DNA from: JBBQWT01 sp038210375
Lineage (GTDB): Bacteria > Acidobacteriota > Terriglobia > Terriglobales > Acidobacteriaceae
Direction of reading: 5' to 3'
Length of the DNA: 64,000 nucleotides
Assembly (NCBI GenBank): GCA_038210375.1
Contig: JBBQWT010000014.1
Coordinates: 29,995-93,994, forward strand
Part shown: positions 53,915-61,829 of the stretch, piece after piece
Position numbering within the stretch: position 1 is the stretch's first letter
Layout: the number at the start of each line of letters is the position of its first letter
The notes under the pieces: generated by a model
What the model was told of the DNA's origin: nothing
Seen by the model: the letters and a program-made list of their open reading frames with translations, nothing else
Databases searched by the model: none
Program-made: the position numbers and the translations under genes

Positions 53915-53953
53915 CCGGGCAACTTCCAGGTTGGAAGTTGCCCGGTTTGTTTT
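53915..53953 (+). terminator. Rho-independent terminator of the beta-helix gene
   Basis: A 13-base-pair perfect stem (CCGGGCAACTTCC / GGAAGTTGCCCGG) with an AGGTT loop and a T-rich tail (TTTGTTTT), 47 bases after the stop codon. Confidence 0.95.
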
Positions 53954-53971
53954 AAGAGTCAACTCCTGACT

Positions 53972-54184
53972 ATGAAATGCAATTTATCGATTGGAGGGTT
54001 CCTAAAGAACGCTCAGGCGCATTTGGGACACTCGCAAATGTCTACAACCCTCGAAATTTACACCGTGCCTTTGCCTGCGCATCAGCGGGAAGCGGCAGAA
54101 AATCTTTCGCGAATGGTGACCAATGGTGACGAGTTGGCGCAAAAAGCGAAGAGCCGGCCGATGCTCACTCAGCACATTCAATAG
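53972..54184 (+). pseudogene. Tyrosine recombinase (phage-type integrase) C-terminal remnant
   Basis: About 55 of the 70 residues correspond to the end of a tyrosine recombinase: AHLGHSQMSTTLEIYTVPLP holds the box II LGH histidine and the nucleophilic tyrosine. The upstream R-K-H catalytic half is absent, and the first 15 residues look unrelated. It therefore cannot recombine by itself. It lies 6 bases before the intact tRNA 3' end, the usual place for an island integrase gene. Confidence 0.8.
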
Positions 54185-54190
54185 GTTAGA

Positions 54191-54265
54191 TGGTGGGCGC
54201 TGCAGGACTTGAACCTGCGACTTCCACCGTGTGAAGGTGGCACTCTACCGCTGAGTTAAGCGCCC
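54191..54265 (-). tRNA. tRNA-Val (anticodon CAC)
   Basis: A complete cloverleaf: acceptor GGGCGCT / AGCGCCC, D arm with ACTCAGCGGTAGAGT, anticodon stem CCACC / GGTGG with loop TTCACAC (anticodon CAC), T arm GCAGG-TTCAAGT-CCTGC, discriminator A and an encoded CCA. It is the target of the integrations described in this window. Confidence 0.97.
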
Positions 54266-54428
54266 CGCTTGCCAGAAGAGAATAAAATTGTAACAAATTT
54301 AGTCCGCTGTTCCTCTTTTAGCCTCGCGCTTCCTTTACAAACTCGTTGCGCAAGCATTTACAATCGCGCTTTCCTCCCATTTGCATATATTTGAAGTGGG
54401 TTCCGCCCTTTACATTTCCTTGCGTCCT

Positions 54429-55304
54429 ATGTCCGACCAGCCCGGCCCTAAACCGCCTGTTTTTGAGACCCATGCCCGGCCGTCCCGCGACTTGGACGAC
54501 CCGCGCACTCCCTTGAACACCAGACCCTCAGAATCAGGACCCGCCGTCCCTGCCGCGCCACAACTTTCCGGCTCACAACGGGTTCCTAATGGTGTGGCCA
54601 GCATTGCCATCACGCAGCAGGGTTTCCCTCTGAAGGGAGCCGCGGCTGATCGAATTACGGGGAGGAGCGCCGGCCAAGGCCTACGAGAGGATTCTGGCCC
54701 GAAACCCTCCCCAGCTGCAACCAACATGCTCGAAGCCGTCGATGACAACGAGGTCATGTTGCGGGTGTCGGCGGGCGATGATGTTGCTTTCGATTACCTG
54801 GTGTCAAAGTATCGCCGCCAGATCGTCGCGTTCATGTATCGCATGGTCCATAACCAGGGCCAGGCGGAAGAACTGGCGCAGGATTGTTTTTTGCGCGTGT
54901 ACCGTTCGCGGGCCAACTATGCGGCCGAGGCCCGGTTTACCACCTGGCTGTACCGGATCGCCACCAACCTGGTGTTGAACTACGCGCGGGACACTCGCAG
55001 CGAGCGTATTGCGGCCAAGGTGAACCTCGACGAGCCGGATGCCGAAACCGGCGCCATGCCCGACGTCGCCGATCCGGGATTGACGGCCGAGGCCAGCCTG
55101 TTGCGCCGCGAGCGCCTGGCCGCGATTCGCCAGCAGGTGATGGCGCTGCCCGAAAAACAGCGGGTCGCGGTGCTTATGCATAAGTACCAGGAAATGGATT
55201 ACCGGCAGATCGCCGGGGTGTTGAAATTGAGCGAGTCGGCGACCAAGTCTCTGCTGTTTCGCGCCTACGAGACGCTTCGCCAGAAATTGCAGCAGTTTGC
55301 TTGA
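54429..55304 (+). CDS. ECF-type RNA polymerase sigma factor with long N-terminal extension
   Basis: 291 residues from the ATG at 54429; an upstream TTG at 54381 is also possible, and an ATG at 54723 would give a standard-length 193-residue protein. Region 2 (VSKYRRQIVAFMYRMVHNQG, then AEELAQDCFLRVYRSR) and region 4 (LPEKQRVAVLMHKYQEMDYR, QIAGVLKLSESATKSLLFRA) are clear. The first 100 residues are proline/serine-rich and lack sigma homology. Followed by its anti-sigma factor and the DUF3106 gene. Confidence 0.93.
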   Translation: MSDQPGPKPPVFETHARPSRDLDDPRTPLNTRPSESGPAVPAAPQLSGSQRVPNGVASIAITQQGFPLKGAAADRITGRSAGQGLREDSGPKPSPAATNMLEAVDDNEVMLRVSAGDDVAFDYLVSKYRRQIVAFMYRMVHNQGQAEELAQDCFLRVYRSRANYAAEARFTTWLYRIATNLVLNYARDTRSERIAAKVNLDEPDAETGAMPDVADPGLTAEASLLRRERLAAIRQQVMALPEKQRVAVLMHKYQEMDYRQIAGVLKLSESATKSLLFRAYETLRQKLQQFA

Positions 55305-55374
55305 GTGAAGCTGGTTAAAGACCGAATGTAAAGATCAAGTTCAGCGATTGTTCATCGCACGAACAGGAGCCGCC

Positions 55375-55890
55375 ATGAATTGCCCGCAGGTAGAGGAAAA
55401 ATTGTTGCAGAGCCCGAGCGCCATCACCGCTGAAGCGCAGGAGCATCTCGTCTCCTGCAGCCCTTGCTCGGAAAAATGGGCGGCGCTGCAAAGCACCACG
55501 AATCTGCTCGACGAGTGGCAGGCGCCGGAGCCGTCGCCTTACTTCAATACCCGGCTGCAGGCCATGTTGCGTGATGAAGCCCGGCGTGCGCCGGGCGCGT
55601 TCTCGTGGCTGCGCGCCGCCTGGCTGCCGCGCCCGGTTTTTGGCCTGGCCCTGGCCTTGATGATGGCGGTGGGTGTGGGCATCCACGGCACTTCGCCGGA
55701 ACCGGTTGCGACCCCGTCCACCGGGACCCCGGTGGTGGCCGCCACCAGTCCCGCGATCTATGACTTGCAGGCGCTGGAAAATAACCACCAGTTGCTGGCG
55801 GATTTCGATGTGCTCGATGACGCGGCGCCGCCCCCCGCCGATGAGGACACGGCTGCGCCCTCGGAGACGCCGGTGGAGAGAACGTTATAA
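55375..55890 (+). CDS. Anti-sigma factor with zinc-binding (zf-HC2-like) N-terminus
   Basis: 171 residues from the ATG at 55375 with an AGGAG ribosome binding site. His24, Cys28 and Cys31 (EHLVSCSPC) form the H-x3-C-x2-C zinc-binding anti-sigma motif. One transmembrane helix (RPVFGLALALMMAVGVGIHG, about 86-105) leaves an acidic, proline-rich tail outside. It should hold the upstream sigma factor inactive until an envelope signal releases it. Confidence 0.9.
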   Translation: MNCPQVEEKLLQSPSAITAEAQEHLVSCSPCSEKWAALQSTTNLLDEWQAPEPSPYFNTRLQAMLRDEARRAPGAFSWLRAAWLPRPVFGLALALMMAVGVGIHGTSPEPVATPSTGTPVVAATSPAIYDLQALENNHQLLADFDVLDDAAPPPADEDTAAPSETPVERTL

Positions 55891-55975
55891 GCTGGAGATA
55901 GAAGAGCTCGGATCCATAGCGTCAGAGTTTCGAGGATGAGAGTTCCAGGTTTGAGAAAAGTTCACTGAAGTCAAA

Positions 55976-56590
55976 ATGAAATCGTATCTCCATTCCGCCC
56001 GCGTTACCGCTATCGCCCTGCTGCTGGGGCTGCCGCTGACGTTTGCCCCGGTGAATGGGTCGGCGCAGAACCGCAATCCCAATGGGGGCATGGGCGGCCG
56101 CGGGCAGCACAAGGCCGCCGGCGCCTGGCTGCGGAAACAGCAGAAGCTTCCTCCTCAGGACCAGCTTCGCGCCCTCGAAAATGACCCAGGATACAAGAAA
56201 CTTCCGCCCGATCGTCAACAGATACTGCGCAATCGCCTGAAGCAATTCAACGCGCTTCCACCCGAGCAGAAGGAGCGCATGGTCAACCGCCTGCACGCCT
56301 TCGAGAGTCTGAGCCCGGCGCAGAAACAGACGGTGCGCCAGTTGCATGGGGAGCTCAGGCAGCTACCCGACGATCGCCGCCAGTTGGTGAGAAAGGCCTT
56401 CCGCGACCTCAGGAACCTGCCGGAAAATCAGCGGGAGCAGGCCTTGAAGTCCGGGCAGTTCTCAAGTTTTTCTCCGGGTGAGGTCAACCTGCTGCACGGT
56501 ATGCTGGGTCTCGAACAATTCTTCCAGCCCAATAACCAGGAAAGCAACGAACCGCCTTCACCCGAAACGCCGATCGCGCCGCCGAAATAA
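55976..56590 (+). CDS. Exported DUF3106 protein
   Basis: 204 residues, signal peptide ending VNGSAQ. The mature part is basic and helical, with repeats of the DUF3106 type (RLKQFNALPPEQKERMVNR, LHAFESLSPAQKQTVRQLHG, LRDLRNLPENQREQALKSG, each given in part). The C-terminus is proline-rich. Third gene in the sigma/anti-sigma operon; probably a periplasmic effector or signal component. Confidence 0.88.
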   Translation: MKSYLHSARVTAIALLLGLPLTFAPVNGSAQNRNPNGGMGGRGQHKAAGAWLRKQQKLPPQDQLRALENDPGYKKLPPDRQQILRNRLKQFNALPPEQKERMVNRLHAFESLSPAQKQTVRQLHGELRQLPDDRRQLVRKAFRDLRNLPENQREQALKSGQFSSFSPGEVNLLHGMLGLEQFFQPNNQESNEPPSPETPIAPPK

Positions 56591-56649
56591 TTAAAACGCA
56601 CGCTCTTTGTTCTTCGGGCAGAGAAAATCGTTTTCTATGTCCATTAGCA

Positions 56650-56714
56650 CAGAAGTACGCGTTTTATGCGAATTGTCATTCCGAGCGCAGCCGAGGAACC
56701 CTTTGTTTCCCGTG
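56650..56714 (+). repeat. Dispersed repeat family 1, copy 3
   Basis: Sixty-five bases nearly identical to 16786-16850, with the same core (GTCATTCCGAGCGCAGCCGA). Confidence 0.9.
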
Positions 56715-57012
56715 CGCAATCCGCGTTACATACCAAGCGGCACACGCTAAGAACCGCCGCTCAGGTTATAAGCGCAGCCTGCCTTTGACTCCTGCGGCGG
56801 AAGGAAATAATACTTTCACCCGGAGGTGCACCAATCCCCCACTGGGTCGGTTTAAGCAAAACCCTGGAAGACTTCCTCGATTGCCGGTCGCCGGCTCGCC
56901 AGGCCATGGCTGGACCAATAAAAAGGCATATTCAAAGGCAGGCTTCGCGTAGAACCAATGCGAATGCCGGGAGAATCCATTGATTAAGACTGACACTCCG
57001 ACCACTCCAGAG

Positions 57013-57065
57013 GAAACCAAGGGTTCCTCGGCTGCGCTCGGAATGACAATTCATAGAACACGTGT
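57013..57065 (-). repeat. Dispersed repeat family 1, copy 4 (inverted)
   Basis: CTCGGCTGCGCTCGGAATGA is the exact reverse complement of the core of the other copies; it faces 56650-56714. Confidence 0.88.
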
Positions 57066-57113
57066 GCTGATCGAGGGGATGGCGTTCTCGGATATAACCA
57101 CCGAGAACCCGCT

Positions 57114-57986
57114 CTAGTTCATGCTGGCCTGCGACCGCCGGATCGACATCACCGTCTCGCGAATCTCGGCCGCGTCTGACGCTTCGGGAGCGATCTCCAG
57201 ATAATCGTTGAAATCAGCCAACGCCCCGCGCGTCTGCTGGTTGTGGAACCGCAGCACCGCGCGCTGTTTTACATCTTCCGCCGAGCGTGGGTAGATGGCC
57301 AGAATCATCTCCGCGAAGGGCAGCGCCTTCTTGAAATTCCGCTGCGAGATATACACCGTCTTCAGATTATTGAGCATGCGGTTCAGCCACTGGCGGCGCG
57401 TCACCGACAGCAGGAACTGGGGCTGCATGGAAATATTCCCGGAGTAGATTTCATCGAGCAGGCGCTGGCAATCGGCGGGCGCCAGGATCGCGCCACCCGC
57501 GTAGGCGTCGATCAGGATGCCCTCGCCGTGCACGTCGTAGTGTTTCAGCAGGAAGTGGCCCGGCATTCCCACGCCGGAGAGGGGAAAGCCGATGCGCCGC
57601 GCGGTCTCCATATACACCAGCGCCAGGGTGATGGGAATGCCCAGCCTGCGCTCCAGCACCTCGTTCACAAACGAATTGCGAGGATCGTAATAATCATCGC
57701 GGTTGGCGCGAAACTCTTCTTCGCGGAAGAGTACGTGGTTGAGCGCGGCAATGGTATCGGCATGGCCGGCTGCGCGCCGCACCCGCGCCGCGACCCGTAG
57801 CGCCAACCCGGCCAGCCGGGCATCGCATTCCGCAGCATCGAGCGCGGGATACTCGGTGCGCGCGATGAGGCACGCGCAGTGCAGCAGATCGATCTGATCG
57901 TCCGCCACCTCGCCCTTGACCGCTGCGGCGAATTGCGACAGCACCGCGGCCATCGCCGCCGCATTGGGAAATGCCGGGGAGCTCAT
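57114..57986 (-). CDS. SirB1-family protein (transglutaminase-like with TPR tail)
   Basis: 290 residues from the ATG at 57986, which overlaps the proline dehydrogenase stop (ATGA). The transglutaminase-like core shows YYDPRNSFVNEVLERRLGIPITLALVYMETARRIGFPLSGVGMPGHFLLKH (given in parts), YAGGAILAPADC, and a C-terminal TPR unit (YISQRNFKKALPFAEMILAIYP). Members are common near growth or adhesion genes; activity is unproven. Confidence 0.9.
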   Translation of the reverse strand: MSSPAFPNAAAMAAVLSQFAAAVKGEVADDQIDLLHCACLIARTEYPALDAAECDARLAGLALRVAARVRRAAGHADTIAALNHVLFREEEFRANRDDYYDPRNSFVNEVLERRLGIPITLALVYMETARRIGFPLSGVGMPGHFLLKHYDVHGEGILIDAYAGGAILAPADCQRLLDEIYSGNISMQPQFLLSVTRRQWLNRMLNNLKTVYISQRNFKKALPFAEMILAIYPRSAEDVKQRAVLRFHNQQTRGALADFNDYLEIAPEASDAAEIRETVMSIRRSQASMN

Positions 57987-58894
57987 TTCAGCAGGTTCCT
58001 CGCCAGGAACAGCACGTTGGCCGGGCGTTCCGCCAGCCGCCGCATGAAGTACGGATACCATTCCGTTCCAAACGGGATATACACGCGCATGCGCCAGCCC
58101 TGTTTGACCAGCGCCTGCTGCAGGTCGCGCCGCACCCCGTAGAGCATCTGGAATTCGAACTGCTCAGGCTTGATTCTTTCCGACTCGGCAAACGCGATGG
58201 TCCCGGCAATCATTTTTTCATCGTGGGTGGCGATGCCGTGATACACGCCGCTCTTCAACAGTATTTTCATCAGTCGAACGTAGTTGTTGTCCACGTCTTT
58301 CTTGTCGGGAAATGCGATTTCCGGCGGCTCCTGGTAGGCGCCCTTGCACAACCGGATGCGTATGCCGTCCTGGCATAGAGCCACCACATCATCTTCGCTG
58401 CGCCGCAGGTATGACTGGATCACGGTGCCGATCTTGCCGGGATGCAGAGGATGGATCTTACGGGTGAAATCAATCGTCTTCTGGGTGTAAGGAGAGCCTT
58501 CCATATCCACTCGCAGAAAGCTGTTGACGCGTTCGGCGTGCTCCAGCAGCTCCAGGGTGATGGATTGCGCCAGCTTTTCATCCACGTCCAGGCCCATATG
58601 AGTGAGCTTTAGGCTGCAATTCGCATCCAGCTTGCGCGCCGCAATTTCGTCGAGAAGCTGGTGATAAAGCTGGGCGCTGTGCCCAGCCTCGGCGGCGTCG
58701 GTCACGTTTTCGCCCAGGTTATCGATGCTCACGCTCATGCCCAGCTGGTTGGTGCGGGCGGTCGCCTGCAGCACGTCTTCGAGGGTCATGCCGGCGACAA
58801 ACCGTCCAGAAAGCCGGCGGCCCACCGCCGACCGCTCCGCCATGGCGCGCAATGACTTGTTTTCCGAGAGCGAAATGAAGAAAGCTCTTAGCAT
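57983..58894 (-). CDS. Monofunctional proline dehydrogenase (PRODH)
   Basis: 303 residues. Flavin-binding (beta/alpha)8 barrel markers: VSIDNLGENVTDAAEA, SLKLTHMGLDVDE, RVDMEGSPYTQKTIDF, TVIQSYLRRSEDDV, IRLCKGAYQEPPEIAFPDK, GIATHDEKMI, EFQMLYGVRRDLQ and the C-terminal YIPFGTEWYPYFMRRLAERP (in part). Oxidises proline to pyrroline-5-carboxylate, feeding electrons to quinone. No P5C dehydrogenase is in the window. Confidence 0.96.
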   Translation of the reverse strand: MLRAFFISLSENKSLRAMAERSAVGRRLSGRFVAGMTLEDVLQATARTNQLGMSVSIDNLGENVTDAAEAGHSAQLYHQLLDEIAARKLDANCSLKLTHMGLDVDEKLAQSITLELLEHAERVNSFLRVDMEGSPYTQKTIDFTRKIHPLHPGKIGTVIQSYLRRSEDDVVALCQDGIRIRLCKGAYQEPPEIAFPDKKDVDNNYVRLMKILLKSGVYHGIATHDEKMIAGTIAFAESERIKPEQFEFQMLYGVRRDLQQALVKQGWRMRVYIPFGTEWYPYFMRRLAERPANVLFLARNLLK

Positions 58895-58974
58895 GCAGGG
58901 TTTTCCATTGTATCGCCTCGCTCGCGGCTGGTGGTTTGTCCTGCCGCCCCCGGTACCCTAAAATAAACACTGTC

Positions 58975-59349
58975 ATGGCCGAACCCCGCGCACTGCAGCA
59001 TATGAGGGACCGCCGGAGCATCGCTCTGCGCGATGAGATCAGCGCCATCCTCGAAGGCGAGCTGGGCGACCCGCGCATCGGCCTGGCCTCGGTCACCGAG
59101 GTGCAGATGGGCGCGGGCGGCAAATCGGCGACCGTGTTCATCAACGTCGAAGGCACCGAAGAAGAAGCCGACGAGACCATTGCGGGGCTTAACGCGGCGG
59201 TAGGTTACATCCGCCACCAGTTGATATTGCGCCTGCAGTTGCGCCGCCCGCCCGAGCTTCACTTCCATCATGACCGCGGCCATAGCTACGGCGCCCGCGT
59301 TGACCAGCTCCTGGCGCGCGTGGCCAAACGGCGCAAGAAAGAAACCTAA
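58975..59349 (+). CDS. rbfA: Ribosome-binding factor A
   Basis: 124 residues from the ATG at 58975. KH-fold RbfA features: IALRDEISAILEGELGDPRIGLASVTEVQM (in part), TVFINVEGTEEEADETIAGL, YIRHQLILRLQLRRPPELHFHHD and a basic C-terminus (KRRKKET). Needed for 16S rRNA 5' maturation and cold adaptation. Confidence 0.95.
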   Translation: MAEPRALQHMRDRRSIALRDEISAILEGELGDPRIGLASVTEVQMGAGGKSATVFINVEGTEEEADETIAGLNAAVGYIRHQLILRLQLRRPPELHFHHDRGHSYGARVDQLLARVAKRRKKET

Positions 59350-59380
59350 TTCATATTGCCCCCCGTCAGGAGCCGTTGCC

Positions 59381-59638
59381 ATGCAGATATCCCTTGCCCA
59401 GCAGGCGCTCGCGTTCGCCGGCGCCGTCATCGTCCTCATCGCCTATAGCGGGCACCAGTTTCACTGGATGGATTCGCAGCGTCCCCTGTACAACGCCATG
59501 AACGTGGTGGGTGGCGCCATGCTGGCGTGGGCCGCGCTGCATCCGTTCCAGGTGGGTTTCGTGCTCATGGAGGGCAGTTGGACGATCATCAGCCTCATTG
59601 GCCTGGCCAAGGCCATGGGCCGGGCGCGACCGGTATGA
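59381..59638 (+). CDS. Small membrane protein (CBU_0592 type)
   Basis: 85 residues, AGGAG upstream of the ATG at 59381. Two or three helices (LAFAGAVIVLIAYSGHQF, YNAMNVVGGAMLAWAALHPF, MEGSWTIISLIGLAKA) match the small CBU_0592-like family of unknown function. Located between rbfA and the glycosyltransferase, 31 bases after rbfA. Confidence 0.78.
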   Translation: MQISLAQQALAFAGAVIVLIAYSGHQFHWMDSQRPLYNAMNVVGGAMLAWAALHPFQVGFVLMEGSWTIISLIGLAKAMGRARPV

Positions 59639-59689
59639 CCCGCCAGACCGCTGCAAGACCGCTTTAAATTGGTACACTGACCTGCCCGG

Positions 59690-61531
59690 ATGAGAGAACG
59701 AACCCGTTTATGGCTGGAGGTGCTGACCGTGATGGTCTTCTGCGCCTTCTTTTTTTTCTACGCCCTGGGCAGCTTCGGATTGGTCGGCGCCGACGAGCCC
59801 CGCTATGCCCAGGTGGCCCGGGAGATGTTCAACCGCCACGAACTGATCACTCCCTACCTGAACGGACAACCCTGGCTGGAAAAGCCCGCGCTGTATTACT
59901 GGCGCGCCATGATCGCCTACAAGATTTTCGGGCCGCAGGATTGGGTGGCGCGCATGCCTTCCGCCACCTACGCCCTGCTGCTGGTGATGATCATTTTCTT
60001 CCACATGCGGCGATTTCGTCCCGGCGCCCAGGTGGATGCCGCATTGATCACCGCATCCTGCGCCGGAATCATCGGGTTCGCCCGCGGCGCTTCGACTGAC
60101 ATGCAACTGGCCGCGCCCTTCGGCATCGCCATGCTGGGCTGGTATGCGTGGTATGAAACTCGCAAGAAAATCTGGCTGCTGGATCTGTACATCTTTCTCG
60201 CCATCGGCACCCTGGCCAAAGGTCCGGTTGCCGCCGGCCTGGGCGGCCTGATCGTGATCGTGTTCTGCCTGCTGCGCCGCGACTTCAAATCCGCGCTACG
60301 CACCCTGTGGATACCCGGCATTTTGGTGTACGCCGCCATCGTGCTGCCATGGTACATCTCGGTACAGCTGGAGAATCCCACGTTTTTCCGCGTGTTCTTC
60401 GTGGAGCATAACCTGGAGCGCTTCTCCACCAACCTGTATCGCCACCAGCAGCCCTTCTGGTACTACGTCCCGGTGATGGCGCTGGCGCTGCTGCCCTGGA
60501 CGGCCTACGCGGTGGTGGCGATCAACGACGCCATCCGGGGAGAGATCAGGTTCTGGCGCGAATCCCGCAATGGGCGCAACCTCGCCACTGCCGGTGGCGG
60601 TCAGGGCGCGAGTGTAAGCGCGAACCACCAAATGTCGGCCAGCCAGCCGGCGGATGCATCGACCGAAACGCCAAGGCGAAACTCGCAGGCGCAGAAAACT
60701 TTTGTTCCGGAACCGCTGGCGCAGGAAGAAGACGCCAGGGCGGGAGCGCTGCTCAGCGACGGCGGAGGGGTGGGAGCCCGGCTTGACGGCCCCGAGTCTC
60801 GACACCTTCCGCCCGACGGTTTCCCCCAGTTCCTGCTGCTGTGGACGCTGGCGCCACTGGTCTTCTTTTCCATCTCCCGGTCCAAGTTGCCGGGCTACAT
60901 TCTGCCTGCGGTGCCGCCCTGCACCATCCTGATCGCTGACTATTTCCGGCGGTGGCGGGCCCTGCCGGTAAGCCGCGTCGTGCTGCTCGTACATAGCGCG
61001 GTGGTGGCGACGGTAGCGGCCGCATTGCTGATGCTCCCCTGGTTCCTGCTGCACGCCAGGGTGGTGCCGCCCACCAGCACGCTCATCTGGGCGGCGGGCG
61101 CGGCGCTGCTCATTTTTGCCGTGGTGGCGGTGACCATCCACCGGTCAGGATTGCGAATGGTGCGCTTCGTCACCGTGGCCCCGCTCATCCTGCTGATGGG
61201 CTTCCTGCTGCGCGCCGGCGGTCCCATCATCGATGAGGTATATTCCAGCCGTCCCATTGCCCGGGATCTGGCCCAGATCGAGACCAGGAAGTCTGAGATT
61301 GCGGTATTCAAAGTCAAACGGGAAGTGGAATACGGGCTGGGTTTTTACCGCGATCAGGAGGTAAAGAGTTACGATCGCAACGAGATCCCCGCCGGTGATC
61401 ACCTGCTCGTCGCCCGGGAAGGGACGCACGACGAGCTGACCCAGCGCCTGCCCGGCCGCCGCCTCTCACCCTTGGGTGGCTTTCCCCCCCAGCACCTGGA
61501 GTACTACTGGGTGTCGCAAGCGGCGCACTGA
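59690..61531 (+). CDS. ArnT-type (GT-C) membrane glycosyltransferase
   Basis: 613 residues with about 11 transmembrane helices. The first loop has GADEPRYAQVAREM with the acidic pair used by GT-C enzymes, then GQPWLEKPALYYWRAM. A second acidic/aromatic loop motif (FFVEHNLERFSTNLYRHQQPFWYYV, in part) follows. Residues about 291-388 form a hydrophilic, low-complexity insertion between helices before FLLLWTLAPLVFF. Transfers a sugar from a polyprenyl carrier to lipid A, protein or cell wall; the acceptor is unknown. Confidence 0.9.
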   Translation: MRERTRLWLEVLTVMVFCAFFFFYALGSFGLVGADEPRYAQVAREMFNRHELITPYLNGQPWLEKPALYYWRAMIAYKIFGPQDWVARMPSATYALLLVMIIFFHMRRFRPGAQVDAALITASCAGIIGFARGASTDMQLAAPFGIAMLGWYAWYETRKKIWLLDLYIFLAIGTLAKGPVAAGLGGLIVIVFCLLRRDFKSALRTLWIPGILVYAAIVLPWYISVQLENPTFFRVFFVEHNLERFSTNLYRHQQPFWYYVPVMALALLPWTAYAVVAINDAIRGEIRFWRESRNGRNLATAGGGQGASVSANHQMSASQPADASTETPRRNSQAQKTFVPEPLAQEEDARAGALLSDGGGVGARLDGPESRHLPPDGFPQFLLLWTLAPLVFFSISRSKLPGYILPAVPPCTILIADYFRRWRALPVSRVVLLVHSAVVATVAAALLMLPWFLLHARVVPPTSTLIWAAGAALLIFAVVAVTIHRSGLRMVRFVTVAPLILLMGFLLRAGGPIIDEVYSSRPIARDLAQIETRKSEIAVFKVKREVEYGLGFYRDQEVKSYDRNEIPAGDHLLVAREGTHDELTQRLPGRRLSPLGGFPPQHLEYYWVSQAAH

Positions 61532-61653
61532 ACCGCAGGGTAAAGCCAGCTGCGCACCTTACGACCGAGTTTGCGCGAGATTTTGTTGTTTTGCTTTCCA
61601 TAAAAAATCTCGAGAAGTTGCATAAAAGGGTGTCGATCAACGACTTACTCTAT

Positions 61654-61773
61654 CCCTTGTCATCCTGGAGCGAGCTTTCGCCTCTTGTTTGAGCGAAGGA
61701 GCTTGTGCTTTCTTTTAATCCTGCCTTTTTCAGGGAGCCCGGGGAGCGGGAGCTCGATCCAGGACGACAAGGG
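61654..61773. repeat. Inverted-repeat-bounded element, 120 bp
   Basis: CCCTTGTCATCCTGGAGCGA at 61654-61673 is mirrored by CGATCCAGGACGACAAGGG at 61755-61773 with two mismatches. No coding frame inside. Miniature mobile element is the simplest reading. Confidence 0.6.
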
Positions 61774-61829
61774 TGAGGGGACTAGCGCTGGCAAATGTTC
61801 TTCATGCAACGGCTTGAGGCGCACCGCGC

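Larger units (their letters stand above)
56591..57113. other. Gene-free interval bracketed by inverted copies of repeat family 1
   Basis: No gene is supported. Copies of repeat family 1 lie at 56650-56714 and, inverted, at 57013-57065. The spacer shows further matches to the 16880-16930 region (GCGCAGCCTGCCTTTGA at 56772, and an inverted form near 56935). Confidence 0.7.

Noticed and set aside
56766..57020. 84-residue minus-strand frame near 56766-57020
   Set aside because: Lies wholly between the inverted repeat arms and has no family, start signal or conserved character.
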